64,000 nucleotides of DNA from Bacillota bacterium (GTDB lineage Bacteria; Bacillota; Sulfobacillia; JABLXB01), in contig JABLXB010000001.1 in assembly GCA_013178305.1 (NCBI GenBank), positions 204,203-268,202 on the forward strand, in the 5' to 3' direction. Under the pieces are notes generated by a model that was not told the DNA's origin, ran no database searches, and worked only from the letters and a program-made list of their open reading frames with translations. The translations under genes were made by a program, and so were the position numbers. Of the stretch, positions 53,246-61,643 are shown in pieces (the stretch's first letter is position 1; each line of letters starts with the position of its first letter).

Positions 53246-54668
53246 TAGTTGAATCCCCCTCGAAAGACACCCGGTCCGTATTGAGGGCTCGTTGCGTGGA
53301 CGCGATCTGTCGTCTTATTCCCTCATCTCGCAAGTCAGGTAGTGCGTGCTCGACGAATCCGGCAAAAGTCCCATACTCCTTCCCAGAAAAGACCCACACG
53401 CGTGGGTCTTTCGCCGCACGTAAGGTCTCGACAAACTCGCTCCGCGGATTGGGATCGACTATAACGAGAGTGAAACTTGGCACTCCAAGTGCCTGTCGGA
53501 CGATGGTGTTAACGTGGTCGTCCCCAAAACCGTAGCCGACTACAAAGAGTGTAGACTGGGGCCTCACTATGCTGGCAGCGAAACGACGGAACATCTCAGA
53601 ATAAGGGAGGCCGAGCGTCTCCCCATACTTGAGGGGAGTCGGATAGATCACTACTAGTTCATCATCAGAGGCGTTGGCGGTTCCGGCAAGGCCATACGGG
53701 TTGTCCATGCTCATGGGCTCCGAAATCCATGTGAGTGACCCGTGAAGCTTGCAGAGGTGGGCCACTCGATCGTGACGGTGAACACGACCCTCGGTGGTTT
53801 CGGCCGGGAAATATAGGTCCTGATCGTAGCACTCGGGGCGGAAAACCCTCCTTAGCGTCCCGACGAACCCATCGATGAGCACGAGTCCCTCAGCATCGGC
53901 CGCCTGCTCCACCAAGGTGTCGTAGTTAAGGGAGAAGATGTGGACCCGCTTTAGGTTAAGTGGGCGGGTCAGTATCTTCCGAATGAATTCCTTGTATGTC
54001 TCCAGACCGCTTTCTTTCCCCGGAGAAGGCAGCCTACAACGGCGAGCAAGCGACCGCTTTGCACGACGCAGGCACTCATCTATCTCTTGTGAGCGGAAAT
54101 CAGCGTTTGGATTGTCGAATAAGCGAAGGCGACCGCCCTTTTCAGGTATGGCCGCTCGCCAGCGATATAGGGTTGAGAGGAGTGTCTCGTAGTTGGCAGC
54201 GATCGCGATTGCTTGTCCTCCGTCTAGAGCCTGCCGCCGAAGCAATATCTCGCCCTTTGCCGTGGGGACAACCACGTTCGACCTGACTACTTGTTTTGCA
54301 GCCAAATAGAAGTATCGGAGCCACGTGCTCACACGGGGATGTCTGGTGCCTCTGACGCCTTCACTGACGAGATCGCGTTCCACCTCAAGGGGAATCGACC
54401 CGATCAAGACTCCCCCACAGCCTGTCGATGCCCCTGCTCCAAGCAGGAAAGACACCGTGTCGGTCTTCAGCAATGTTCCAACCCGAATCCGAACGTCTGT
54501 GGAGGCCTCCCGGAGAATTCCCTTCAGCTTATTCTCATCCGTTTCTGCTAGGGCCTTGGCGCGAATCTCAGTAAGTTGGTCTTCTCCTCCGATCTCGAAG
54601 CGGAATTCCTCGAGAAGGCGAGACCGCACATCCACATCGTGAGAGGCTCCCGGACCCACATTTCCCAA
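53235..54668 (-). CDS. SIR2-family NAD-binding defence protein
   Basis: 477 aa. The NAD-binding LLGAGASTGCGG near 74-85, FSLNYDTLVEQAA and the likely catalytic His in LCKLHGSLTW are present; VVGYGFGDDHVNTIV is the SIR2_2-type signature. Known SIR2-HerA pairs stop phage growth by NAD+ loss and nuclease action. Here the HerA partner is frameshifted, so the protein may act alone or not at all. It lies upstream of herA in the operon. 54669-55118 shows no gene. Confidence 0.85.
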   Translation of the reverse strand: MGNVGPGASHDVDVRSRLLEEFRFEIGGEDQLTEIRAKALAETDENKLKGILREASTDVRIRVGTLLKTDTVSFLLGAGASTGCGGVLIGSIPLEVERDLVSEGVRGTRHPRVSTWLRYFYLAAKQVVRSNVVVPTAKGEILLRRQALDGGQAIAIAANYETLLSTLYRWRAAIPEKGGRLRLFDNPNADFRSQEIDECLRRAKRSLARRCRLPSPGKESGLETYKEFIRKILTRPLNLKRVHIFSLNYDTLVEQAADAEGLVLIDGFVGTLRRVFRPECYDQDLYFPAETTEGRVHRHDRVAHLCKLHGSLTWISEPMSMDNPYGLAGTANASDDELVVIYPTPLKYGETLGLPYSEMFRRFAASIVRPQSTLFVVGYGFGDDHVNTIVRQALGVPSFTLVIVDPNPRSEFVETLRAAKDPRVWVFSGKEYGTFAGFVEHALPDLRDEGIRRQIASTQRALNTDRVSFEGDSTNGR

Positions 54669-55118
54669 GGCAGTGTACCTCCTTCAGAGACCTCTCTCCC
54701 ATGCGACTGCTATCATTGACCAGGTACTGAATCTGTGGGAAGACACTGATTGTCCTCAAGTAATCCGGGTCCAAGGTCTTGTGCGAACTGGCTACGTCCC
54801 TTGATGCTGACGTGCACCCTCCTATTCCATGTTGCACCTAGCGGTTCCTTCTTCTGTCAACCCTTGAAGCGGCACTGCGCTGCCGCCGGCCCTTCGCACT
54901 GCCGTTTGATTCCTCCGCCCGAATCTGGCTTAATGGTAATGACGGCTGCCGGCGGTGGCCATGCAGGACTCCGCTCAGGGTACTGCCCGGGACACCGCGC
55001 AGGCCACGACCATCGAAGGACGCCCGAAGTCCGCCGGCTCGCATGGCCACGTCGGCTTCGAGGACCAAGCCGACCTTGAAGCGGGCAGGCTGATGGACAA
55101 TCAGGGAGGAAACAAGCC

Positions 55119-55604
55119 TTGAGCATAGAGTCGGTCAGGCGCTTTTTACAGGAACGAGGTTACACAGAACCCATCATGGAGATGCCGCAATCCAGCGCGA
55201 CCGTCGCCCTTGCGGCAGCCGCGCTTGGGGTTGAAGAATGCCGGATCGCCAAGACCCTGTCCTTCGCCGACGGCGAGGGCGCGATGGTAATCGTCGTCGC
55301 GGGCGACGCAAGACTCAACAACGCCAAGTTCAAACGTCGTTTCGGCTTCAAGCCCAGGATGTTGCCCACAGACCAGGTGGCGGGATTGACCGGCCATCCG
55401 GTGGGAGGGGTGTGCCCGTTCGCCCTACGCAGGACAATCCCCGTATATCTCGACGTTTCCCTCAGGCGTTTCGACGTGGTTTTCCCCGCCGCGGGCGGCA
55501 CCAACACGGCGGTCCGGATGACCCCGGAGCAACTTGAGAAGACAAGCGGCGGCGAATGGGTGGATGTGTGCAGGGTTCCCGGGGAAGAGGACGCGGCGAG
55601 CTGA
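55119..55604 (+). CDS. YbaK/EbsC-family aminoacyl-tRNA deacylase
   Basis: 161 aa. ATVALAAAALGVEECRIAKT, NAKFKRRFGFKPRML, GHPVGGVCPFAL and FPAAGGTNTAVRM are characteristic of the YbaK/ProX editing fold that hydrolyses mischarged Cys- or Ala-tRNA(Pro). The start is TTG, with GGGAGG at good distance. It stands alone. Confidence 0.92.
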   Translation: MSIESVRRFLQERGYTEPIMEMPQSSATVALAAAALGVEECRIAKTLSFADGEGAMVIVVAGDARLNNAKFKRRFGFKPRMLPTDQVAGLTGHPVGGVCPFALRRTIPVYLDVSLRRFDVVFPAAGGTNTAVRMTPEQLEKTSGGEWVDVCRVPGEEDAAS

Positions 55605-55705
55605 GCAGTAGTTTCCTCCGCCTCGAATTCCCCCGGCTTAAATGCAGGGCCGCAATGCTGCCGCGTGGCCGCGGTCAAGCAGGCTCACCATGCTATGCCC
55701 GCCTA

Positions 55706-55869
55706 CCCCCCGAGCCCAAGCAGTCTCCTCGCCTGCTCCACGCGGTCCCCATTTGGGTACTCCCTGAATAACGACCGCCAGGCCTGCTCGTAGGTATTGG
55801 ATTGACCAGCGGAGAACCACTCATACCGTCGTGGCGGATTCCCCTGGAGGATGACGACGTATGCTCGAT
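55706..55869 (-). pseudogene. 3' fragment of an unrecognised protein
   Basis: The minus strand reads DRAYVVILQGNPPRRYEWFS then YEQAWRSLFREYP and ARRLLGLGG before a stop at 55706. The ending is of tetratricopeptide style. There is no start: a stop codon precedes it at once, where the arginase fragment begins on the other strand. Confidence 0.35.
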
Positions 55870-56298
55870 CTCATGCTCTCCGAATACGCACCCCCGCTGC
55901 AGGCCGGCGATGTCGTGGACGAGGGTGGCTCGCTCGGCCCCAGGACGTTGCTGAACGCCGGTCTTCTTCCATCGCTCTCGCGTACGGGAGTCAACGTGAC
56001 AGACGCGGCGGTAATCCCGGGGGGCCTCCCGGATAGCCCGGAGGTTGCAGGGATGGCGCTCGACCAGCGGCAACGCCGCCTGTTCTCCTGTACGCGCCAG
56101 CTCGCCGAACGGATCGATCGCTCCATCACCCAGGGGCACCTTCCCCTCATCCTGGGAGACTGCACGGCGGGTGTGGGCGCGTTCGCCGGCCTGAAGCGGC
56201 GCTGGGATGACGTCGCAGTGATCGTGCGCGTCGCTATTGCGTCCGGCGCGCGGCCGATTCCTGGTCTCCACCAGGAATTCCCGTGGACCCAAAGATAA
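55861..56298 (+). pseudogene. Truncated arginase/agmatinase-family gene
   Basis: 145 aa against about 300 for the family. LGPRTLLNAGLL and LPLILGDCTAGVGAFAGLKR resemble the first metal-site region, but one Gly of the normal GGD is absent. After DDVAVI the expected DAH motif is missing and the frame diverges. The metal site is incomplete, so no activity is expected. 56299-56560 shows no gene. Confidence 0.6.
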
Positions 56299-56561
56299 CG
56301 CTGACCTATTCCTCTAGCCTCGCCCTCCCGAGTCCATGCCTCGCCGCGTTCCGTTAGGTCGGACTGCCAACCCCAATATCACACGATTGCAAAACCGCCG
56401 CTCGCCAAAACCACTGCTCCTGTAAGGAAATCGGACTCGTCCGAGGCGTAGTATCCCACCCTACAATTCTGAAGCGGCTGGAGAGCGAGGGTTTTCCAAC
56501 CGGGGAGTCTGATGGTGATGACGGGCGAATGATTCGCCACGCGGTTGCAGGCGATGGTATC

Positions 56562-56570
56562 TGGTATAAT
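56562..56570 (+). promoter_or_regulatory. Extended -10 promoter of rubrerythrin
   Basis: TGGTATAAT is a perfect extended -10 (TGn-TATAAT). No good -35 is seen, which such promoters do not need. It lies 45 bp upstream of the GTG start. Confidence 0.7.
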
Positions 56571-56614
56571 GAAACCATGTTTCAGAGAAATAACCAGGGA
56601 TGGAGGGGGATTGT

Positions 56615-57148
56615 GTGAACTTCAAAGGCACGCAAACCGAGAAGAACCTGCTAGCTGCATTTGCGGGTGAATCCCAGGCACGGAACAAGTACACGTACTT
56701 TGCCGCAATCGCCAAGAAGGAAGGCCATGAGAAGGTCGCTGCCGTGTTCCAGGAAACCGCCGACAACGAGAAAGAGCACGCGAAGATCTGGGCCAAACTG
56801 CTGGGAATGATAGGCGACACCTCTGCAAACCTCCAAGAAGCCGCGCAGGGCGAGAATTACGAATGGACCGAGATGTACAAAGGGTTCGCCGAGACAGCGG
56901 ATGAAGAAGGATTCAAGCAAATCGCCGAGCTGTTCCGGAAGGTTGCCGAGATCGAGAAGTCGCACGAGGCAAGATACCGGAAGCTCCTGCAATCAGTGAG
57001 CGACGGCACCGAGTTCAGCCGGGCCGAATCCGTGGAGTGGGTGTGCAGGAACTGCGGCCACGTGCACAAGGGGGCAAAGGCTCCCGAGGTGTGTCCTGTG
57101 TGCTCCCACCCGAAAGCGTTTTTTGAGGTGAGATGTGAGGAGCGCTGA
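56615..57148 (+). CDS. rbr: Rubrerythrin
   Basis: 177 aa non-haem iron peroxidase that removes hydrogen peroxide in anaerobes. The ferritin-like domain carries the metal ligands in [28 protein letters not shown] and [16 protein letters not shown]; the C-terminal rubredoxin domain has [12 protein letters not shown] and CPVCSHP. GTG 56615 ([12 protein letters not shown]) with GGAGGGGG upstream is preferred to ATG 56600. Stand-alone gene with its own promoter. 57149-57326 shows nothing. Confidence 0.95.
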   Translation: MNFKGTQTEKNLLAAFAGESQARNKYTYFAAIAKKEGHEKVAAVFQETADNEKEHAKIWAKLLGMIGDTSANLQEAAQGENYEWTEMYKGFAETADEEGFKQIAELFRKVAEIEKSHEARYRKLLQSVSDGTEFSRAESVEWVCRNCGHVHKGAKAPEVCPVCSHPKAFFEVRCEER

Positions 57149-57326
57149 ACCGCGCCCGAAACCATGTTAAGGCCGTCCGGCCCCAGAAAGCATTGCGGCG
57201 GCAGGTTTCCCCCAATGACGGTGGACAACCTGCCGCATCGGCCAGCGGGAGTTCAACCGGAAGGCTTCCCACAGGCTGGCGTCGAAGTACGCTGCGACTA
57301 TTTCCTCGTTTACCTGGGTCTTGAGG

Positions 57327-57626
57327 TCACTGCAGATGCGAGATGAATGGAGTCAAAGGCTCTCCTGATTCCAGTGCTTGTGATGTCTCGTCTATCATCC
57401 TACGACGTCTGGCCTCTGACCGACGACACGAAGCATTATAGGTGACTCTGAGCAGCCATGCCTCCACATCTCTTAGGCCGGGCAGCCTCAGTCTAAGCCA
57501 GAGTTTGACAAAGGATTCCTGTACAACGTCCTCAGCGTCCATCTTGTCTCTGCAGACAGCGTACGCCACCCTGTAGGCCTTTTTCCAGGTGTCTTCGTAG
57601 ACCCCAGGGCCCATCTGGTTCCACAT
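57327..57626 (-). pseudogene. Truncated ECF sigma factor (region 2 only)
   Basis: 99 aa. AYAVCRDKMDAEDVVQESFV and LRDVEAWLLRVTYNASCRR are region 2 of an extracytoplasmic-function sigma factor. Region 4, needed to bind the -35, is missing. It is either a pseudogene or a minimal protein; no anti-sigma gene is next to it. Confidence 0.65.
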
Positions 57627-58022
57627 AGTGAGGAACCATGCCGATTATCAAGTATATGCGGTCACGGAATAGAGTCCCTCGAGTGCCCTTCAGGAGAACC
57701 AACGGTAAGCACCAGTGTGGCCACCTGCGCGTCCAGGAATTCGTGATGACAGGCAGCACCGCTACTCCCTTTGCCTTCCATGGAACGGCGAAGAACCTGA
57801 ACGCCTCAGGTTACCCCCACCCCCTATAACCTCGACGCCGACGGCCTCGAAACAATGGCTGAGATCCACAAGACTCATCGCCGGATCCTCCTTGCAGCCT
57901 CGGCTACCTGCTCGTATGTCAAAGGTCAGCCAATTCACCGGGGGTACGCCACGTGATTCACCCGTCCCATACCGCCATCTTCGCACCACCACCGCCGTGC
58001 CCACACCGCCGTGTTGCCTTTG

Positions 58023-58163
58023 TTGCACCGGCGCACGGGTCCCCCGCGTATCCGTGCGCCAGAGCTGCAATCTTGCGGAGATTGGTGCGCCGGGGCAGCG
58101 ATTTGGCTGAGATTGGTGCGCCGGGGCAATCCACCGGCTGTCCGTTGCACCGGCGCACCAATC
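58023..58163. repeat. Direct and inverted GC-rich repeats
   Basis: GATTGGTGCGCCGGGGCA occurs at 58080-58097 and 58111-58128, 31 bp apart. Inverted forms of the same core (TTGCACCGGCGCAC) occur at 58023 and 58145. They can form alternative hairpins, like REP elements. The surrounding 57627-58300 carries no gene I can support. Confidence 0.65.
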
Positions 58164-58300
58164 CCGGCAGAATTGCTGCCCTGGAACACGCACGACCCTC
58201 ACAAAGCTGCCCCTGCGCAACAAACCTCCGCTGCAGCCCGTTCCAAAACAGCATGATGTCGGCGCCATACCAGGGTCGGTGGGTCCGCGCAGAATCAAAA

Positions 58301-58321
58301 GGGGGCCTCTACATGGCCCCC
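58301..58321 (-). terminator. Terminator of tRNA-Leu
   Basis: On the minus strand a perfect 7-bp stem GGGGGCC/GGCCCCC with a 7-base loop is followed by TTTTGATT, just downstream of the tRNA 3' end. Confidence 0.75.
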
Positions 58322-58329
58322 AAGCATCT

Positions 58330-58361
58330 CCACAAATAAAAATGGTGCCGAAGGTGGGATT
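58330..58361. repeat. 32-bp direct repeat, proximal attachment-site candidate
   Basis: Same 32 bases as 32917-32948, here forming the 3' end of an intact tRNA-Leu. Integration at tRNA 3' ends normally leaves this arrangement. Confidence 0.8.
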
Positions 58362-58429
58362 TGAACCCACACAGGCGTTCGCCTACGGCGCCCTGAACAC
58401 CGCGTGTCTGCCATTTCCACCACTTCGGC
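58343..58429 (-). tRNA. tRNA-Leu (anticodon CAG)
   Basis: 87 bases with encoded CCA. The acceptor stem GCCGAAG/CTTCGGC, anticodon stem CGGTG/CGCCG with loop TTCAGGG (anticodon CAG), a long variable arm AGGCGAACGCCT, and T-arm GTGGG-TTCAAAT-CCCAC are all present. The long variable arm is the class II type of Leu tRNAs. Confidence 0.95.
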
Positions 58430-58487
58430 ACTGCAAGTGCATCACCTATATTAGCACAGCCTGCACCGGCAATCAAGGGCCACACTC

Positions 58488-58543
58488 TTGACCACGTGGT
58501 CAATATGTAGTATATTGGGCTCGAATTTGACCATGTGGTCAAA
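58488..58543 (+). promoter_or_regulatory. TetR operators and promoter of the ABC exporter operon
   Basis: Two palindromes, TTGACCACGTGGTCAA (58488-58503) and TTTGACCATGTGGTCAAA (58526-58543), are centred 39 bp apart. The first overlaps the -35 TTGACC, with TATATT as -10 (58511-58516) at 17 bp; the second lies downstream of the start of transcription. This fits repression by the TetR protein encoded next. Confidence 0.9.
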
Positions 58544-58557
58544 GGGGGTCACTCGCT

Positions 58558-59211
58558 GTGGTGGACCGGGGTACGGGCGGGGTCACGGGCCAGACAAACG
58601 AGACGCCTTTGGATGAGAAAAGGAAGCAGATCCTTCAGGCCGCTCTCAAGGAGTTCGCCCGAAGCGGCTACGAGGGCGCGTCGACGAACCGCATCATCAA
58701 GGATGCCGGTGTTTCGAAGGGGCTGCTGTTCTATTACTTCGAGAGCAAGAAAGACCTCTACCTGGAGACTGCGGACATGTGTTTGCAGTACTTCGAGTTG
58801 CGAGTTGGCCGCGAGCTCACGACTATGTCCGACGACATCGTGGACCGCATCGTGGAGATCGGCAGGGTGAAGCTGAAAACCGCAGCGGAACAACCACTCA
58901 TGTACCGGCTGCTGTCGGACGTGTTCCTCGATCCTCCGGAGGACCTGAAGGAAGAGCTGGATGCCCTCCAGTCGAGGCTGCGCATCAAGTACCTGCCTTA
59001 CCTGACCGAGAATATCGACTGGTCTCGCTTCAGGGACGGGGTTGACCGTCAGAAGGCCGTGGGTCTTATCACGCTCGTGGTTGACAGTATCGGGGGACAA
59101 TACGCCAGGGCGTACAGGGACTCGGGCTACAAGCACTCGTCCGACCTGGATGATGCAATTCACGAGATTCAAATCTATCTCGACATGCTCAAACATGGCG
59201 TGTACAAATGA
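58558..59211 (+). CDS. TetR-family transcriptional regulator
   Basis: 217 aa. The N-terminal HTH is KRKQILQAALKEFARSGYEG then GASTNRIIKDAGVSKGLLFY; the rest is a helical ligand-binding domain. Starts at GTG with GGGGG nine bases before it. It is the first gene of an operon with an ABC exporter and two palindromic operators lie in its promoter, so it probably represses the exporter until a drug or metabolite binds. Confidence 0.93.
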   Translation: MVDRGTGGVTGQTNETPLDEKRKQILQAALKEFARSGYEGASTNRIIKDAGVSKGLLFYYFESKKDLYLETADMCLQYFELRVGRELTTMSDDIVDRIVEIGRVKLKTAAEQPLMYRLLSDVFLDPPEDLKEELDALQSRLRIKYLPYLTENIDWSRFRDGVDRQKAVGLITLVVDSIGGQYARAYRDSGYKHSSDLDDAIHEIQIYLDMLKHGVYK

Positions 59212-59294
59212 GTGGCGGCTGCCGGGGTCTCCAGGCTGACCCGGTGGACCGCCGAGACCGCCATCAGGAGCCGCACCAAGGAGGGGGCATTCGG

Positions 59295-60149
59295 ATGATT
59301 CAGGTAAGGGGGCTCTCGTTCAGGTACCGTGGAAGCGCCAATCTCGCAGTAGACGGCGTGAGCTTCGAGGTCGAAAGAGGCGAGATATTCGGCTTTCTCG
59401 GCCCAAACGGCGCAGGCAAGAGCACGACCCAGAAGATCCTCATTCGTCTCCTGAAAGGGTACGGAGGGGAGATCCAGGTGCTCCGCAGGGACTTGAGGCA
59501 GTGGGGACCCGACTATTATTCGAAAATCGGGGTGGGCTTCGAAACGCCGTCTCACTACCAGAAGCTTACGGGCCTCGAGAATCTCCAGTTCTTCCGTTCG
59601 CTTCACGGGCCCGACACCGAGGATCCGCTGAGACTCCTCGAAATGGTCGGCCTCAAGGGCGACGCGGGAACGCGCGTCGGCGCCTACTCGAAAGGTATGC
59701 AGATGCGCCTGAACTTAGCGAGGGCCTTGCTCAACAAGCCGGAGGTCCTGTTCCTGGACGAACCGACATCGGGCCTGGACCCGGCCGGTTCACGCGGGAT
59801 CCGCGACCTCATACTTGAACAGAAGGCGATGGGCCACACGGTGTTCCTCACGACACATAACATGTTCATAGCCGACGAGATCTGCGACAGGGTTGCGTTC
59901 ATCGTGGACGGCAAGATCGCACTGATTGACGCTCCCCGGAAGCTTAAAATCGAGCATGGTGAGCACGTGGTGTCGGTTGGGTTTGAGCGGAACGGGCAGA
60001 TGGCTGAGAGAGAGTTTCCTCTAAAGGAACTCGCCGATAACGCGGGGTTCATAGAAACACTGAGAAACGAGAGGGTGCTGACGATCCACAGCAAGGAGCC
60101 TACCCTGGAGGACGTTTTCATCCGGGTCACCGGGAGGCGACTGCAGTGA
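59295..60149 (+). CDS. ABC transporter ATP-binding protein
   Basis: 284 aa. Walker A GPNGAGKSTT near 40, signature YSKGMQMRLNLARALL, Walker B LFLDEPTSGLD and His switch TTHN. The C-terminal 60 residues form the tail of the DrrA/CcmA exporter group. GGAGGGGG lies seven bases before ATG 59295. It energises the two permeases that follow. Confidence 0.94.
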   Translation: MIQVRGLSFRYRGSANLAVDGVSFEVERGEIFGFLGPNGAGKSTTQKILIRLLKGYGGEIQVLRRDLRQWGPDYYSKIGVGFETPSHYQKLTGLENLQFFRSLHGPDTEDPLRLLEMVGLKGDAGTRVGAYSKGMQMRLNLARALLNKPEVLFLDEPTSGLDPAGSRGIRDLILEQKAMGHTVFLTTHNMFIADEICDRVAFIVDGKIALIDAPRKLKIEHGEHVVSVGFERNGQMAEREFPLKELADNAGFIETLRNERVLTIHSKEPTLEDVFIRVTGRRLQ

Positions 60150-60856
60150 AGCACCTGCCTACGATGCTGAAGATGGACATCAGTCTCCAGGCGCGATACG
60201 GGTTCTACTACGCCGCGTTGTTCGTCGTGCTGCTGTGGATTTCGGTGATACGGGCCTTGCCGCAAGAGATCCTCGACATGGCGGCCACATTCGTGGTGTT
60301 CGCAGACCTCGGTATTGTCGGGTTGATGTTCATCGCGGGCCAGGTATTGTTCGAAAAGGGCGAGAGGACGCTGTATGTCCTGGTGACGACGCCACTCACG
60401 TTCGCCGAGTATCTGACATCCAAGCTCGTGTCGTTGACGGTGCTCGCCTGGCTAATCAGTGTGGCGATGGTGACGGCGACATATGGGCCAGGGTATAACC
60501 TCGCGATACTGACGGCTGGAATTGTTCCGATGTCGGTGATCGCCCTGCTGGTCGGGCTGATCGCTGTGTCACCATACACGTCAATCAGCAATTTCACTGT
60601 GGTCATCCCACTTTACGTATTCGTGCTGAGCCTGCCACTGCTGGACTACTTCGGGTGGGTCAGGAGCCCGCTGATGTACCTGGTGCCAACGCAGGGCTCG
60701 CTTCTACTACTGCAGGGCGCGTTCAGGCCCGTCGCAGGCTGGGAGATAGCCGGTGCGCTGGCGCACCAGGTCGTATGGATTGCGGTCCTGGTTCACTGGG
60801 CGAAGGCCAGGTTCGAACGGTACGTAATCGCGCGCGAGGGAGGGCGCTCCACATGA
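60146..60856 (+). CDS. ABC-2 type permease (first)
   Basis: 236 aa with about six membrane segments (YGFYYAALFVVLLWISVI, FVVFADLGIVGLMFIAG, AWLISVAMVTA). GTG 60146 overlaps the ATPase stop (GTGA). VLFEKGERTLYVLVTTPL is typical of ABC-2 exporters. It probably pairs with the next permease as a heterodimer. Confidence 0.88.
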   Translation: MKHLPTMLKMDISLQARYGFYYAALFVVLLWISVIRALPQEILDMAATFVVFADLGIVGLMFIAGQVLFEKGERTLYVLVTTPLTFAEYLTSKLVSLTVLAWLISVAMVTATYGPGYNLAILTAGIVPMSVIALLVGLIAVSPYTSISNFTVVIPLYVFVLSLPLLDYFGWVRSPLMYLVPTQGSLLLLQGAFRPVAGWEIAGALAHQVVWIAVLVHWAKARFERYVIAREGGRST

Positions 60857-61590
60857 GATTCGCACGGGCATTTGCGTTGAACGACCTGAGGAACATTCCC
60901 AGGGAGCCCCTGATTGTGTTCATGCTACTGGCCCCCTGGGTTTACGTGGTCCTGCTCAGGCTGGCGTTGCCGGTCGCCGGTGAGTGGCTAATGGCGACTT
61001 ATGGCGTATCCGTCGTCGATTACTACCCTCTCATTATGACCGCCTTCACCCTGCCGATACCGCTGTTCATAGGGATCGTGTACGGCCTTCTCCTCCTCGA
61101 CGAGAGGGACGACCGCGTGTTCCCTGCTCTCCAGGTTACGCGCGTTTCGCTCGATGCTTACCTGGCCTACCGGCTCGTCGCGGCCGCCTGCGTCAGCGTT
61201 CCTTACAGCGCGTTCTACGCCTGGGCAACGGGACTTGTGCCGCCCCGGACGGTGTTAGCGACGCTCCCGGCGCTGGTGCTCGGGGCGGCTGTCTCCGCGT
61301 TCACGATGCTGTTCCTCGTCGCGTTCGCGTCCAACAAGGTGGAGGGACTGGCGCTGCTGAAAGTCCTGGGAACCCTGATCATGTTTGGGCCGATGGTGGC
61401 GTTCTTCTGGCGGTCTCCGTGGCAGCTCGTGCTGGGGATCATACCGAGCTACTGGCCGGCGAAGGCGTACTGGCTCCTGTACCGTGGTGAGGCGGCGTGG
61501 GGCTACATCGCTACCGGCTCCCTGTACGGACTGCTTCTCTGCGCCGCTTTGTACTCCGTGATGCTCCGCAAAATCAGGAACCTTGTGTAA
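60853..61590 (+). CDS. ABC-2 type permease (second)
   Basis: 245 aa, about six membrane segments (LIVFMLLAPWVYVVLLRLAL, LFIGIVYGLLLLDE). DERDDRVFPALQVTRVSLDA resembles the cytoplasmic segment of the first permease. ATG overlaps its stop (ATGA). The exported substrate is unknown. Confidence 0.88.
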   Translation: MRFARAFALNDLRNIPREPLIVFMLLAPWVYVVLLRLALPVAGEWLMATYGVSVVDYYPLIMTAFTLPIPLFIGIVYGLLLLDERDDRVFPALQVTRVSLDAYLAYRLVAAACVSVPYSAFYAWATGLVPPRTVLATLPALVLGAAVSAFTMLFLVAFASNKVEGLALLKVLGTLIMFGPMVAFFWRSPWQLVLGIIPSYWPAKAYWLLYRGEAAWGYIATGSLYGLLLCAALYSVMLRKIRNLV

Positions 61591-61606
61591 GGGATACAGT
61601 GCGTGG

Positions 61607-61636
61607 GGGTCCGGTCGAGGAGGTTCGGCCGGACCC
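61607..61636. terminator. Bidirectional terminator between convergent genes
   Basis: GGGTCCGG and CCGGACCC (8-bp perfect stem) frame a 14-base loop, and TACTCTTTAA follows. It separates the ABC operon from the convergent dehydrogenase whose stop is at 61644. Confidence 0.7.
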
Positions 61637-61643
61637 ATACTCT

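Noticed and set aside
58080-58163. Possible CRISPR repeats
   Set aside because: Only two direct copies with a 13-bp gap plus inverted copies; the geometry fits hairpin-forming repeats.
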